DNA of 64,000 nucleotides from Gigaspora margarita (taxonomy: Eukaryota > Glomeromycota > Glomeromycetes > Diversisporales > Gigasporaceae). The stretch covers positions 374,610-438,609 of the forward strand of contig WTPW01000013.1 in the NCBI GenBank assembly GCA_009809945.1, read 5' to 3'. A program made the translations under genes and the position numbers. Position 1 is the stretch's first letter. The number at the start of each line of letters is the position of its first letter. Positions 23,969 through 35,379 of this stretch are shown in pieces. Below the pieces are notes generated by a model, which saw only the letters and a program-made list of their open reading frames with translations, had not been told where the DNA came from and did no database searches.

Positions 23969-24258
23969 AATATTTATATGATATTTTCAAAATATCTGCA
24001 AAATTTTATAATATATCATCATGTATGATACCAATATCAGAAACTTTTTACAATATATCTTAATATTTTATAATAATATATATATTAGAAATATCTATAT
24101 AATTTATTATAGGAACTTCCAATATTTATTTGATATTTCCAAAATGTCTGTAAAATATATAACATATCATTAAATATGATGTTAATATTAGAAAATTTAT
24201 ACAACCTATTTTAATATTCTATATTAATATATATAATGAAGATATCTATATATTATTA
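23969..24258 (+). repeat. Two-copy tandem duplication, about 145-bp unit
   Basis: AATATTTATATGATATTTTC, CAAAATATCTGCAAAAT and TAGAAATATCTATAT recur one unit later as AATATTTATTTGATATTTCC, CAAAATGTCTGTAAAAT and TGAAGATATCTATAT. The copies have diverged moderately. Non-coding. Confidence 0.6.
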
Positions 24259-24830
24259 TAGAAACTAATTATACTTGATTATATTCATATACATTCCAAA
24301 TTTCTACTCAATTTATGTGAAATATAAGCTTGTTGATAGTAGTATTAAACTTATTAATTTATTAATTATATCATTTTACATATAGCAATATGACTGAAAA
24401 AAATGTACCTATTATATTAAATTTCTATTAATCTAACTCAACATTATTATCACTATCATTAATATTACTCTTCTTATTTTTTATTTATAATGATATCCAA
24501 ATTTACTACTTTTAGCATTAAGGTGCTTTGAAATACAGTCAACTCCCGCAATAGTCACACCTGCTTTTATCACAATCACGCTATAATCACATAATCTTTT
24601 TGAAACAAAATTTTTATAATAGAATTTGCCCGCAACTGTCACATCTAGTATTAAATTTTATAATAGTCACTATCACATCAAATCTCAAATCCGACTTATA
24701 TAGTACCTTAATAAATCTTGCCCGCTATAATCACATCAAAGCATGTGTAACCTTGAAATCAATGCTACATCCAAAATAAGTACAGTAATTAATTATTATC
24801 AATATGCTTATTCGAACTATGTATGACGAC

Positions 24831-25430
24831 CAGGGCCAATGATTTTCTTCGGTGACAAATGCTAATTCTGTCTGTGACGAAATCAAATTCCACAAAAATT
24901 CTGTGCATAATAAATTGCTTTTTCTGCAGCATTTCTGTGATCAAATTTTTAAATTCTGCGCAACTTATGTTTTGGGTGAGTACTTTCTCATAGTAAGAAT
25001 AAAAAAAAATATCTAACATACCCCAATTTCTTGAACGCCTTTCACTTATCTTTAACACAATTCCATTTTGATAACAATGGCTAATATAAAAGCTATGCCA
25101 TGTTTAGAAAATGTTCTGGGTAAGTTCTTCCCATAAGAACAAAAAATCTAACTTACTCTAATGTTTTCATTAACGCCTTTTGCTTTGATACAATTCCATT
25201 TCGATAACTGGCCAACTTAATTGATTTGTATCGATGCCAATAACAACTTGATTGATTCCAGCATCAACAATATTTATTTGCATTATCAGCGTTATTATTA
25301 CTTATTGTCTACTATGGCAACCATGCATTCTGTGAGAATTCTGTGAAACCTGTACTACATTCCGAGTTTACAACCCAATTCTGTGATTTCTGCGGCATTC
25401 TGTGAAATGCAGAAAATCATCAGGGACCAG
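24831..25430. mobile_element. Nested hAT-like element in the pogo 5' region
   Basis: CAGGGCCAATGATTTTC at the left and (reverse) CTGGTCCCTGATGATTTTC at the right suggest inverted ends. Inside, ATTCTGTGA-type words recur near both ends. No exact target duplication was seen, so the borders are tentative. The 89-codon minus frame here is not convincing. Confidence 0.45.
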
Positions 25431-25446
25431 AGCTACTGGATTTTAG

Positions 25447-25535
25447 CAGTAACTAAAATAGTACTAGTGAAACACATAACAAACCCGATAGAAATTTTGT
25501 TTTATTCTGATATCGCTAGTACTATTTTAGCAATT
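25447..25535. repeat. Short hairpin-forming inverted repeat
   Basis: AACTAAAATAGTACTAG is followed about 60 bp later by CTAGTACTATTTTAG. Non-coding, upstream of the pogo transposase start. Confidence 0.55.
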
Positions 25536-26024
25536 GATAATATCCGGTCAGACTGAAATACAGTACCTGTTGGCATGTTCTTGCTTAGTGTTAAGTTGAG
25601 ATCATGAAGATTAGTGTTCAAGATATGTTACAAGAGTGTACCCATTAAAGAGTGCCTGAATCAAAGAGAATGTTTAGTATTCAAATAAAAAAAAGGACTG
25701 TACCAATAAATTAATAGAATCCTCACCTTCGTACTGAGATGTAGATGCCTTTACAATCTTCTTGATCCATTGACTTTTTGTATACGCACAATACATGCCA
25801 TAATTAATCTAGCATTACAGCTTTAGTTTCCTTTTAAATTATATTGATATATGTTGTATAGTTAGACTATGCATTTTTTTCTCGCCGAACTTTTTTTTGC
25901 CATTGAGTATTTGGCAACAATGGTCATATCATCCTTTTTTTTCATACTTTGAGTATATATAGTGACAAGATCTTTCACAATTTAAAACAGAATGTAAACT
26001 TCTTCATTTTAAATAAAAACGCTT

Positions 26025-27780
26025 ATGATGCTTAATGTTAACCAAAAAAATTTAACTAGCAAAAGTCGTACTAGATTTACGGCCATACAAAAAAAATTAA
26101 TTCATGAAAAAAAAAAGAAAATCCTAACCTTCGAGATGAAGATATTGCCGCAGAATTCGAGTGCAATCGAAGCACAGTATCAAAGATCCTTAAGCAGAAA
26201 CAATGGTCCGAAATACGCAAAGTTTCAAAGGATGCGAATGCACTTAAATGGCTAGTCCCAAGTTTTCCCAAATTGAACAAGCTCTTGGAATGTGGATTAG
26301 CACCGCTGAACAAAAACAACTCACACTTACAGGAGAAGTAATTCACCAGAAAGCCCTTGAATTTGCAATATTGTTAGGAGTTTCGGAGGATGAATTCAAA
26401 GCATCTAAAGGTTGGCTTTCACAATTCAAGGCTAGATCAGGAATTCGAAACTATCGAATTCATGGAGAAGCTGAAAGTGCCCCTATAGATTTCTTCCACA
26501 ATTTCGTGAAGAGCTAAAGGATCTTTTGAAGTTATATGAGCCACAAAATATTTTTAATACCGATGAATGTGGTTTATTTTATCGCATGGAACCTAATACC
26601 TCACTGTTAACTTCTGCGTGCAAGGGTAAAAAAAATAAATCAAGAATTACAGTCATTTGCATGTCCAATGCAGATGGTACTGAAAAAATGAGGCCATTAG
26701 TTATCAACAAGTCTAATATGCTATTTGCATTTCGCTATGAAGGAATCACATCACATAGTCAACTTCCAGTTGATTATTATAATAATGAAAAGGCGTGGAT
26801 GCGTCAAGATATATTTAAGGTTGTGTGATACTATTTTCGAATTACTTAGCACTATCTTTTTTTTTTTATTCAATCTGCTTTTTATTTTTTTTGTAGAAAT
26901 TTTTTAACAATCTTCAGACTATATTCCGAATTCAAGAACGAAAAATTCTGTTGCTCGTTGATAATGCCATCTCTCACAATATTAATAATTATGAAGATTA
27001 CCCAAACATTCATCTGCATTTTCTTCCTCCTAATACTACCACTCATTTGGAGCCAATGGATACTGGAATTATCAATGCCTTTAAAGTACACTATAAGCAA
27101 CTTTATATTCGTCAAGTAATTCATGATTTTGATAAGGGCATTGAGGAACCAAGTAAGATTGATATACTTCAGGTAATGTTGGCGACACTTAACTAGATTT
27201 TCAAAATTTAGCCTAATAGTTAATATTACTGTATATTTTTCAGCAATACAGTTGGTAAAAACTGCATGGGATGGCATAAGTGCTGAGACTATAATTACCT
27301 CTTGAACACCTTGTCAGAATTTTTCCAGAAATGGAACCAGCATTTGATGAAGACCTTGAAACTCAAATCATTCAAATTCCTGAAGTTACTATAGCTTTAT
27401 CTGAAATTCAAGAACTTATTGACTTAACTAACGATACCCACCTTCAACAGATCACCCAAGTATACTTTGACTATGATGAGTTTATTGATACTGAGGAAGC
27501 TTTGGATGATGAACGAATCATCGAATTTGTTCAAAATCCGGTTGTTAATGATAATGAGCCTAATGATTTTGTGGATGAAGAACCTAAAATTACCTTCACT
27601 GAAGCCAAAAAAAGCCTTAATCAACTTCATAGCTTTACCCGCCAGCAATTCTTTATGACTAATAGCTTTATTAAAAAAAATGATGAGGCATTCTTTTATG
27701 ATTTTCTTTCCCAAACACATAGAGCCTCTGTTAGATTTATGAAACAGGGCACTCTTGAACATTTAATAATTCACGAATAA
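26025..27780 (+). pseudogene. Pogo/Tigger-type transposase, frameshifted
   Basis: Domain order: N-terminal psq-type helix-turn-helix (Arg-Asp-Glu-Asp-Ile-Ala-Ala-Glu-Phe...Ser-Thr-Val-Ser-Lys-Ile-Leu), CENP-B-type DNA-binding domain (Gly-Trp-Leu-Ser-Gln-Phe-Lys-Ala-Arg, about 26409-26440), then the DDE catalytic core: first Asp in Asn-Thr-Asp-Glu-Cys-Gly (about 26560), second in Leu-Val-Asp-Asn-Ala-Ile-Ser-His (about 26955) and third in Glu-Pro-Met-Asp-Thr-Gly-Ile (about 27050). Two plausible introns are 26820-26896 and 27173-27251. Single-base frame changes occur near 26110 (A-run), 26250, 26490 and 27303, so no full protein is made unless these are sequencing errors. All three catalytic aspartates remain. 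The acidic C-terminal exon (27331-27780) is intact. The start at 26025 is the first ATG and fits the helix-turn-helix. Confidence 0.9.
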
Positions 27781-28335
27781 ATCTTTTCACCTTTAATTCT
27801 GTTATTAAAGTTAGTAATAAATATAAAACAGAGTTAAAAATTATGAGTATAGGGCATTCATTTTTATCAATTATTTTGTAACGAAGCCTTCGAAATTAAA
27901 ATTATTATTGAATAAAGGTTGAGGATTAAGCAGTATATTGTATCTGAATTTTTTTTCTAGTGCCGTTATAAAAATTTTATTAAATTGTGTGCATTCACAC
28001 AATTTGTGCATAAAGTATCGATAAAAAAAGATCATTAATTGCCTAAAATTTTATATTTGCAACATAAATCATGTAACGATTACTTCAATTAATCGTAGTA
28101 CATGTGCACGATCTCTAAAACTAGCCAATCATGATAAAAGATATGTTTGTGTGACCTTTAACCAAGCCTAATTTTATTTTTACTTCTTTAAATATAAATT
28201 TATATGCTATATTGTTGTTATATTATTGGTTATGAACATATACTAAACTTTTAATATTGGATTTATAACTTTTTCATATTAGTCACCTACTCACAATAGT
28301 TACATAAAGTTTCGGATTTTATGATATGACTATTG
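27781..28335. other. 3' non-coding part of the pogo element
   Basis: AT-rich sequence between the transposase stop and the right terminal repeat. No further gene is seen. Confidence 0.5.
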
Positions 28336-28399
28336 CAGGAGTTGACTGTAGTTCTGGTCATTGATTTAAACTTGATAGGTTAGAAGTATCTTTAAAAAT

Positions 28400-28850
28400 A
28401 GAGCTTTTTGAACAGGTATTTTTTGATTTAAAGGCACAGAAAGAAAGATTCTTTGAAGATGACATTACATCAGATCTAAAATAGAATTTAATATTTCAGT
28501 AAACCTTTAATTATTAAATATACAAATTATAAATACTTATTTTTCTTCTGTTTGTTTATTTTGTTCAGTTTAACCAGGTTCTAATTGTTTGTTTTGATAT
28601 GTTTATCTAGTTTGATCTGTTAATTAGTTGATATTGAATGGGTATTTTATATTTAGAGGAATAGAAAAAAAGATTTTTTAAAGTTGATTTCACATCAGAT
28701 CTAGAATAGAATTTAATGCTTTAATAAATCTTTAATTAATAATATACAAATTATAAATATATATCTTTTTTTAGTTTGTTCTGTTCAACCAGGTTCTGAT
28801 TGTTCAGTTTGATCTGTTCAATCAGTTTGATCAGGGCTCTAAACAATCTA
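28400..28850 (+). repeat. Tandem duplication, about 220-bp unit
   Basis: ATCAGATCTAAAATAGAATT, CTTTAATTATTAAATATACA, AAATTATAAATACTTAT and GTTCAGTTTAACCAGGTTCT recur as ATCAGATCTAGAATAGAATT, CTTTAATTAATAATATACA, AAATTATAAATATATAT and GTTCAACCAGGTTCT. The flank continues with GTTTGATCTGTT-like words up to 29370. Confidence 0.65.
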
Positions 28851-28996
28851 TATGAGATCATATTTGAAAAATTGCTAATATAAGGCTTTTTTTAAAAAAG
28901 ATTATATTTGAAAAGTAGGCATTGGGTAAGAAGGTTATATTTGAAAACAGCTAATGACTAAATGGTTATATAATACTAGAAAGTGTCAGATAGTTT

Positions 28997-29042
<46 letters not shown>

Positions 29043-29276
29043 AGCATTTGGTAGTTTTTTTTTTCTTTAGAGAGCATTGGTTCAAGTTTTTTTTTTTTTA
29101 GAAAGCATTGGTCTGGTTTTTTTAAAAATGCTGCATTTTAAAAAAAATAAAAAATTTAATTTTTTTATATACTGTTTGAAATTGAAATATAGCTAATATA
29201 TACTAGTATAAAAGTGCTAACAAAAAAAAATTACTATAATGCTCAAATATAAGCTCATATAGATTATTTGGGGTCC
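28834..29276. mobile_element. TIR MITE with long T-tract
   Basis: The left end GGGCTCTAAACAATCTATAT and (reverse) right end GGACCCCAAATAATCTATAT are inverted repeats continuing through TGAG and ATATTTGA. Flanks AGTTTGATCA and TGTTTGATCT match at 8 of 10 positions, but this motif is common nearby. The inside has a 35-base T run (29004-29038) and three GAAAGCATT-type direct repeats. Confidence 0.65.
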
Positions 29277-29289
29277 TGTTTGATCTATT

Positions 29290-30820
29290 TATTTAGCTTG
29301 TTCTGATTGTTTATTTTGATTTATTCATTTGGCTTGTTTTGATTGTTTATTTTGATCTATTTGTTTAATAGAATTGTTATATTCAGAATTGGCAATATAT
29401 ATTGAAAGTTTCTATTGTTTCTAAATCATCAGAGTCAGAAGACATATTGTCTGCATTAGTATTATTATCACTAATATCTTGATAATGATGATGATTGTTA
29501 TTATTATTCTTATTGTTATTGTTATAGAAGAAAAAATTGTCCAAAAAGGTGCATCAAGTAGAGGTCTTGTTTGATTTTTCTAGCTACAATCATAATGATG
29601 CTCTCTATTGAGTTTATTTAATTGGTTAATTATTGCCATTTCTTTAGCCCAATAGAAGATTTTTTAGCACTATTTAAAAATAATTAAATAGAATTAACTG
29701 ATATATGTATTATTTATTTTTTAAAAAATCTATACTGTTAAATTATTCTTTTAGACTGCCATAGTGGAATATATACTTTAATTACATATTTTTATTTCTT
29801 CATTGATTATTGTCTTTATTATTGTATAATTGATTTTTTGGATTGTTTCTGCCTTGCAAATTTGATATTCATTTCAGATAGTTCATCTAAATGATATGCA
29901 GTTTCAATAACTATATTAGCAGGATTGTCCTTCCATTCTTTTTAATTAAGTGAACTTGGTTGGTATGTTTTAATAATCAGGTTCTTAATGCAAATCATAT
30001 GCTAAAATCATCCACTTTTCTTTTTTTTCTAAATAAATGCAATGTGAATCTGTATATATATATAAACTTATATTTTTTATACAAAAAAAACTTACTTCTT
30101 ACATATGTGAATTTTCCCAACATGTTTTTTATTTAACTTCAATTTGGTACTATATACTTTAATTTTTGTTATTAATGAAAGACTTTTGTAATTGCTTTGG
30201 AGCACTTGAACAACTTTGCTGTTTAAATATTGGAGGTTTTTATTGATATGTTTTTAAGAGTGGGTAAATTGTTATCTCCACAATTCCTTTTGATTGAACT
30301 AGTTTTTTTGATATTAATTGCCAAACATGGAATATTATGTACAAATTGCTTTGCAACTGAGAAGTTTTTTCTATTATTATAAAAATATAATATACAAATC
30401 TAATACTAATATTATCAGGTTTATAACAATCAAGAATACAATATAAAAAAAATCAATTTACCCAAATACTAATTTATATTTTGGATCTATTGAAATTAAT
30501 TGTTCTTGATTAAATTTTATTTGACTTTGGTCATATAATCTACTAGTGAGAAATATTTTTTCTTTTCTTTTGTTTTGAATTTTTATGACCTTCTACTTTC
30601 ACTAATTTTGCTATTATTATTATCAATATCATTGATATTTATACTATCAAGATGATCAGTTATAGAAGTTTGTGAGCATTGAATTTTTTGAGATATTTGA
30701 CTTAGATCTTTTCTAAATATGTTCAAGTCTTTCTTCAAAAAGAGCAATTTGGAATTATTCAAGTCTGAATTTCTTATAATAAAGTTATATTAACTAATAT
30801 TAATATAAACTATTAAACAA
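29290..30820. other. AT-rich spacer, no gene seen
   Basis: GTTTATTTTGATCTATT-like words repeat at 29290-29370. A TTATTATTATC microsatellite-like stretch occurs at about 29460-29530. No coding frame of note. Confidence 0.4.
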
Positions 30821-30825
30821 TAATT

Positions 30826-31313
30826 GTCAGAGATGATGCTGAAATCAGATGATGCTAAATTCCACATGATCACTTATTATCAGATTTCTTAAAATTTTCA
30901 AAAATTGTGTAAACAATCGATCTACACTATGTAATCAAAACAATTGAATGGGTCAGTTAGAGTAGGGTTAACTCAATGCTGCATAAATCGCATCTTGAAA
31001 TCTATATATAAAAGACCTTCCAACTGTATCAAAATGGCGGCCCTAACTCTAACCCTAAACACGAGCCAAATTTTTTTTTTGTTAGTGGTTTTATAGATGC
31101 TTTTTGCCTCATGATTAGGGTTAGAGTTAGGGTCACCTTTTTGATACAGTTAGAAGATCTTTTATTTATAGATATCAAGCATGCATATAGATATACTGAC
31201 TGGTGATGTAGTGTAGATTGATTGTTTACACAATTTTCAGAAATTTTAGAAAATCTGATAATACAAAGATCATGTGAATTTCAGCATTATCTGATTTTAG
31301 CAGCATTTCTGAC
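30826..31313. mobile_element. Foldback element with telomere-like words in the stem
   Basis: Ends GTCAGAGATGATGCTGAAATCAG and (reverse) GTCAGAAATGCTGCTAAAATCAG begin arms of roughly 200 bp that pair through GTGTAAACAATCGATCTACAC and AAAAGACCTTCCAACTGTATC. Near the centre each arm holds telomere-like words, CTAACTCTAACCCTAA (about 31042) and TTAGGGTTAGAGTTAGGG (about 31116). AATAATT lies outside the right end and CAATAATT outside the left. Confidence 0.82.
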
Positions 31314-31499
31314 AATAATTAAAGTAAAATATACAAATACCTTCTTCTAAATCTTTGTAACTACTTCTAGAATCTATTTGAATATCATATAGCAGATATT
31401 TGTATTAGTAAAAAATTAATGTAATTTGATAATATTGAATAGATAATTTATTTTTACTTGAACTTAATCTACTATTATAATGTATTTGTAATATAAAAT

Positions 31500-31640
31500 A
31501 AATAATAAAAATGATAAGTGCATAAGTGAGAAAGACAGTTATAAGAATAAGAGCAATGAAGACAAGAGTAAAAGCAATAGATATGAGAATAAGAGCAATA
31601 GTAATGAGTATAAAAGTGAGAGCAAGAATGAGAACCATAG
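31500..31640 (+). repeat. Low-complexity purine-rich segment
   Basis: AATAAGAGCAAT, GAAGACAAGAGTAAAAGCAAT and similar words repeat loosely. The plus strand has an open frame without ATG rich in Ser, Asn, Lys and Glu that continues to about 31725; the minus strand yields hydrophobic frames that are its shadows. A degraded exon is possible but unsupported. Confidence 0.35.
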
Positions 31641-31649
31641 AGCAGTATT

Positions 31650-32386
31650 GTATATGAGACAATTTTGGACAATTTTAGTCTTTTTCAAATTAAAATTATA
31701 TAAAATTTTATTAAGTTAATCTATTTACTTTTTTCACAAATGAGTCTAGCATCTAAAAAAATATATATAATTATATAATTTTTTAAATTAATTTATTGAT
31801 TAGTTAAACTTGAAACATAGGCTTAGATGATTTTGGACAATCTTGAATACTTGACAATTTATAGTATGGACATGTCCCATGTACAACACTATCATAAAGT
31901 AAAAAAGAACAGAATAAAGAAAATATGAACACTTCCTTTTTCTATAATTCATATCTTCACAAGATTTGAGAAAAGGACCAAAATAAAAACAGTTTTTGGT
32001 ATCATGATATGAATATTTGTAGAAAAATAAAACTAAAAATTTCAAAATTTTCAAAACTAATATGAATAAAAAAGACCCAATATAAAAAAAAGTTATTGAA
32101 TATGAAGCAAAGTTGTAACAAATAGATAAGTATTATCTATATATATGTGTGTGAAAAAAAAGCCCAATAGCTATTTTGAATATTGAAAGAAAATGCAAAT
32201 AAAGTTATTGAATAAGTGAAGGTGTATCTAATAGTAATAGAATAATTTTATTTGTAGAAAAAAATATAATAGTTAATAGAAAAAATATTTGAATAAGAAG
32301 TAATGATTGGTTCCATAATTCAAAATACAATTTGTCATAATATAATAATTATTTATTACAAAAGTTGTAATTATTACTATTTGTAA
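31650..32386. other. AT-rich spacer, no gene seen
   Basis: Only low-complexity sequence. The 84-codon minus-strand frame at 31800-32054 shows no motif. Confidence 0.35.
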
Positions 32387-32654
32387 AGGACGTCTAAAGC
32401 AGAGCAGATTCTTCTAATATATATTTTGACAAATTAACTTTAGGATTATGGTTATCATAGATTAAATTTAGGTAGGTTTTAGATAGTTATATATAAGCAA
32501 ATTGCCTTTCTAATATTTTTAATTAATCTATCAAGGTAGGTAGACCGTTTTTTGTATTTTTCAAGCTTTTGCTTTCTGCTTCACCAAAGATCATCAAATT
32601 TCTATAATTTGATTGGTCACATCTTGCATGATTCTGTTTCACTTTAGATGACCC
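32387..32654. mobile_element. MITE of the TCTAAAG family
   Basis: The left end GGACGTCTAAAGCAGAGCAG and (reverse) right end GGGGTCATCTAAAGTGAAAC are inverted repeats. The internal AATTTGATTGGTCAC segment is shared with 34396-34734 and 11238-11530. The target duplication is unclear (TATTTGT/TATCTGT nearby). Confidence 0.6.
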
Positions 32655-32684
32655 CTATCTGTTCATACTGTAACCCTATAAAAA

Positions 32685-32890
32685 AATTGAACTGGATCAG
32701 CACAGGTTGCATCGGATAGGCACAGGTATTTTTGGCATAGGTTATGATCCAGATTGGTATAGGTATGGTCTGGATTGGTACAGATTCCATGGTCTGTATA
32801 GGACCATTTACCTATGCCAAATGGACTGTAAATGGCTCAGGTTTTGTAGCAGTTTACTAGTTAAATAGGTATGGGATTTGATATAGGTGA
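32685..32890 (+). repeat. Degenerate minisatellite, GGATTGGTATAGGTAT-type
   Basis: About ten loose copies of a 15-20 bp GG(A/T)-rich word (GGATCAGCACAGGTTGCAT, GGATAGGCACAGGTATT, GGATTGGTACAGATTCC and so on) with TATAGGACCATTTACCTATG in the middle. No frame is kept. Confidence 0.55.
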
Positions 32891-32899
32891 ATGTAAATT

Positions 32900-33620
32900 C
32901 ATGTATTACTATGATAATAATATGGGTTAACTATTAAACTATAAATTTATATAAGTAATCAATATAAGATGAACAAGCTAACTGCATATAAAGTAAAATT
33001 TTATAAGGAATTTTGTTTGTTAAGACATACAGAGAAGCTTCATCAGTAAAATAATGAGATATCATTCTTTTTTTAAAAAAAATCACTTACTGAACTTTTG
33101 CTCTCCATGAAACAAGCCAACAAGTATTACAAGCCAACACATATATAATGTATACATACATGCTATCTGAATGCACCATTTTATATAATGTGATATTTCA
33201 TGCCACCCTTTGCTATAATGTCCTTGCCATTTTTACTATGCCATTCTATGAAATGTTTCTGTATGTACCATATGATTTGTGCCATTTTGAGCATTCCCAA
33301 CACAAACCCATACTACTACCCATACCACTTTTCTTACAAGATAAATATGCAAAAATAGCAATTACTGTATAGATCGATTAGATCTATTGATTTGCAATTT
33401 ATCTATGTCAACTTACCTTTTTGGATTATATATAGAAATGCATAAAATTCTGCAGATATATGATGATATGCACTAAAATTCTATGGCCAAAAAAAATCAT
33501 GACGCATTATTGCATTTTTTGATTAAAAAGTTAACTTTGATATTAGGGTAAGGGTAAAAAAAATCATGTAAAAATTATTGTATAACTATCTAATTATACT
33601 ATCATACTTTAATGATCAAT
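32900..33620. other. AT-rich spacer, no gene seen
   Basis: A 74-codon plus frame (33148-33372) is rich in Met, Tyr, Cys and His and starts in repeated TGCCATTTTA/TGCCACCC words, so it is likely accidental. Confidence 0.35.
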
Positions 33621-33621
33621 A

Positions 33622-33837
33622 TTAGGCCAGACCAAGTGGATTCTTATATTACCCTACAGTGTCCCCCTTCCTTATAGTAAAAAAAATTTAGATAAATATA
33701 CATAGGGCTACAGGATATTTTGGAAAAATTTTATAGTTACAGAAAAATTTTAAAAAATTTTTTATTATATAAACCACCCCCTTCTGGAAGGGAGAGGGAG
33801 GCAATGTAAAACATAGAATCAACTTGGTCTGGCCTTA
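33622..33837. mobile_element. PIF/Harbinger-like MITE, TTA duplication
   Basis: The element is 33625-33834 (210 bp). Ends GGCCAGACCAAGTGGATTC and (reverse) GGCCAGACCAAGTTGATTC pair with one mismatch. TTA flanks both ends (33622-33624, 33835-33837), the duplication size typical of PIF/Harbinger. The inside has TGTCCCCCTTCC and GGAAGGGAGAGGGAGG. Confidence 0.88.
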
Positions 33838-33988
33838 TTAATAAGCAGTTTTAATGCTCTAAACCAGGTCAGATAAGATACTATAGTGGTCTATCACTAT
33901 AATACTAGAAATTAAAGTAGCTCCAACCTTACAAATTCCAATAAATTTTTTCTAAGATCGATAAATTAAATTTATATTACTACATTGG

Positions 33989-34110
33989 CATAATTATTAC
34001 TACATGTAGTAATTTGTTATAATAATTATAACATGTCATAATAATTACAACATGTTGTAATTATTTCGACATGTTGTAATAATTATGACATGTAGTAATA
34101 ATTACTACAA
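33989..34110. repeat. Palindromic minisatellite, TAATAATTAYRACATGT unit
   Basis: About six head-to-tail copies of an 18-20 bp unit that is itself nearly self-complementary (ACATGT centre, TAATAATTAT arms). The array can pair with itself in many registers. Confidence 0.7.
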
Positions 34111-34395
34111 TTAAGGTTTTAAAAAGTCAGTGTAAAAATATATATTGTAAATATAATTGTTGTAATTAGCTATTTACAGTAATATACTTTAATAAGAAGC
34201 AAAATATCAATAGTGATAGAAAAAAATTATTTATAGAAGTAAAAGAAGATTCAAAAAAAACAAATATTTTATATTCAAAAAAAAATTTTGGTCATGAAAT
34301 TTGGTTGTTATTGTATTTATATATGTATGTCAATATTGAAAAAATTTTTACTATCATTAGATTAATTTCATATATAAAAAATCTTTTAATTATAA

Positions 34396-34734
34396 GGGGT
34401 CTTTGCAGTAGATAGGGCAGATATGTCAATATATATAATTTTGAGATAATTGAATTTAATTACTTTGTTTTGATTTTCAGACTGTTCTGGGTTAATCAAA
34501 TTTCACAATTTTGATTGGTTAAATATAACATGTGACTAATGGGTAATCTTGTGATGCACTTGGCTTTGACCTCATACAACTTTCTTTTTATATTACATAT
34601 TTTGATTTTTTTATTATACAAATTGACTTTCATTTATAATTGAAAAATGTTAATTACATTGAAATTTACCAGAATTTAATAAAAACTTATTTTTCATTTT
34701 GGGGTCATATCTGCTCTTTCCATTACAAAGCCTC
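34396..34734. mobile_element. TIR MITE, GGGCAGATATG ends
   Basis: The left end GGGGTCTTTGCAGTAGATAG then GGCAGATATG pairs with the right end read in reverse as GAGGCTTTGTAATGGAAAGA then GCAGATATGACC. The interior TCAGACTGTTCTGGGTTAATC and TTGATTGGTTAAATATAAC resembles 32387-32654. Confidence 0.65.
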
Positions 34735-35135
34735 TATATAAAATAACTGATTATAAAATAAACTATTATATAATGAAATAAACTATTATATAAAATACTT
34801 ATGATGTTTTAATTTAAATAATTTTTTTTTAGGATTAACTATAAGCTGTTAATATCTATATTTCTTTTCTGTATTAATTGTTTTTCTCTATTAGGTTATA
34901 TAGTGTGGGATGCTTAAAGGCTTCACAAATTTTAATACTAATAATATTTAATATAAAAATAATATCAAAAAAAACAAGCCACTATTTTGTAGTTTAGCTA
35001 ATTTGCTACAACTTAGTGGCCTTATTTTTTTAAAAAACATTGTATACTTTTTTAATTAATGTATTTAAAAGTAGGATTTTATAATTTATTGCCATAGCGA
35101 TGTATCGCTACCCCTGATCAGCCAATTATAATGCA
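34735..35135. other. AT-rich spacer with one strong hairpin
   Basis: CCACTATTTTGTAGTTTAGC and the partner GCTACAACTTAGTGG (34980-35021) form a hairpin. Nothing else is seen. Confidence 0.4.
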
Positions 35136-35369
35136 GGATCAGGTGTAACGTGAAATTGAAGTAATTACGATTTTTTTTCAAAAATCGGCTATAGCACAAA
35201 ATTTTACCTATGAAACTATCTCTCGAGCTCTAACAAAAAAAATTCCTCTCAAAATTTTGGGCTAGAACTTTGCTAAAGCGCTCTACCCTAACCCTAACCT
35301 AACCCTCACCCTAACCCTAAACTAACGAATTTATTTTATTGGTTTGATTTCATATTACACCAGATCTTA
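35136..35369. mobile_element. Inverted-repeat element with telomere-like tract
   Basis: GGATCAGGTGTAACGTGAAAT at the left and its inverse ATTTCATATTACACCAGATC at the right bracket a TCTCGAGCTCTAACAAAAAAA box and then a CCCTAA tract (35285-35322: CCCTAACCCTAACCTAACCC and more). The outer border may extend to CCCCTGATC at 35112. Confidence 0.6.
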
Positions 35370-35379
35370 TAGGGTGCAA

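Larger units (their letters stand above)
24534..28350 (+). mobile_element. Complete pogo/Tigger-type DNA transposon (inactive)
   Basis: The element is 24536-28348 (3813 bp). Both ends are CAGTCAACTCC(C/T)GCAATAGTCA in inverted orientation with TA duplicated outside (24534-24535, 28349-28350). Further AATCACA/AGTCAC words near both ends are probable transposase sites. It carries the transposase remnant at 26025-27780. The 5' part was invaded by another element (24831-25430). TA duplication, CAGT ends and a CENP-B-like transposase identify the pogo branch of Tc1/mariner. Smaller elements with related ends occur at 42243, 59354 and 63012. Confidence 0.92.

Noticed and set aside
31405..31672. Minus-strand hydrophobic frames resembling membrane proteins
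   Set aside because: Low-complexity reverse of an AGCAAT/GAAGA purine repeat; two overlapping frames are open for the same compositional reason.
35285..35322. CCCTAA tract as a telomere or fusion point
   Set aside because: It is short, imperfect and internal, and similar tracts lie in other elements of the window.
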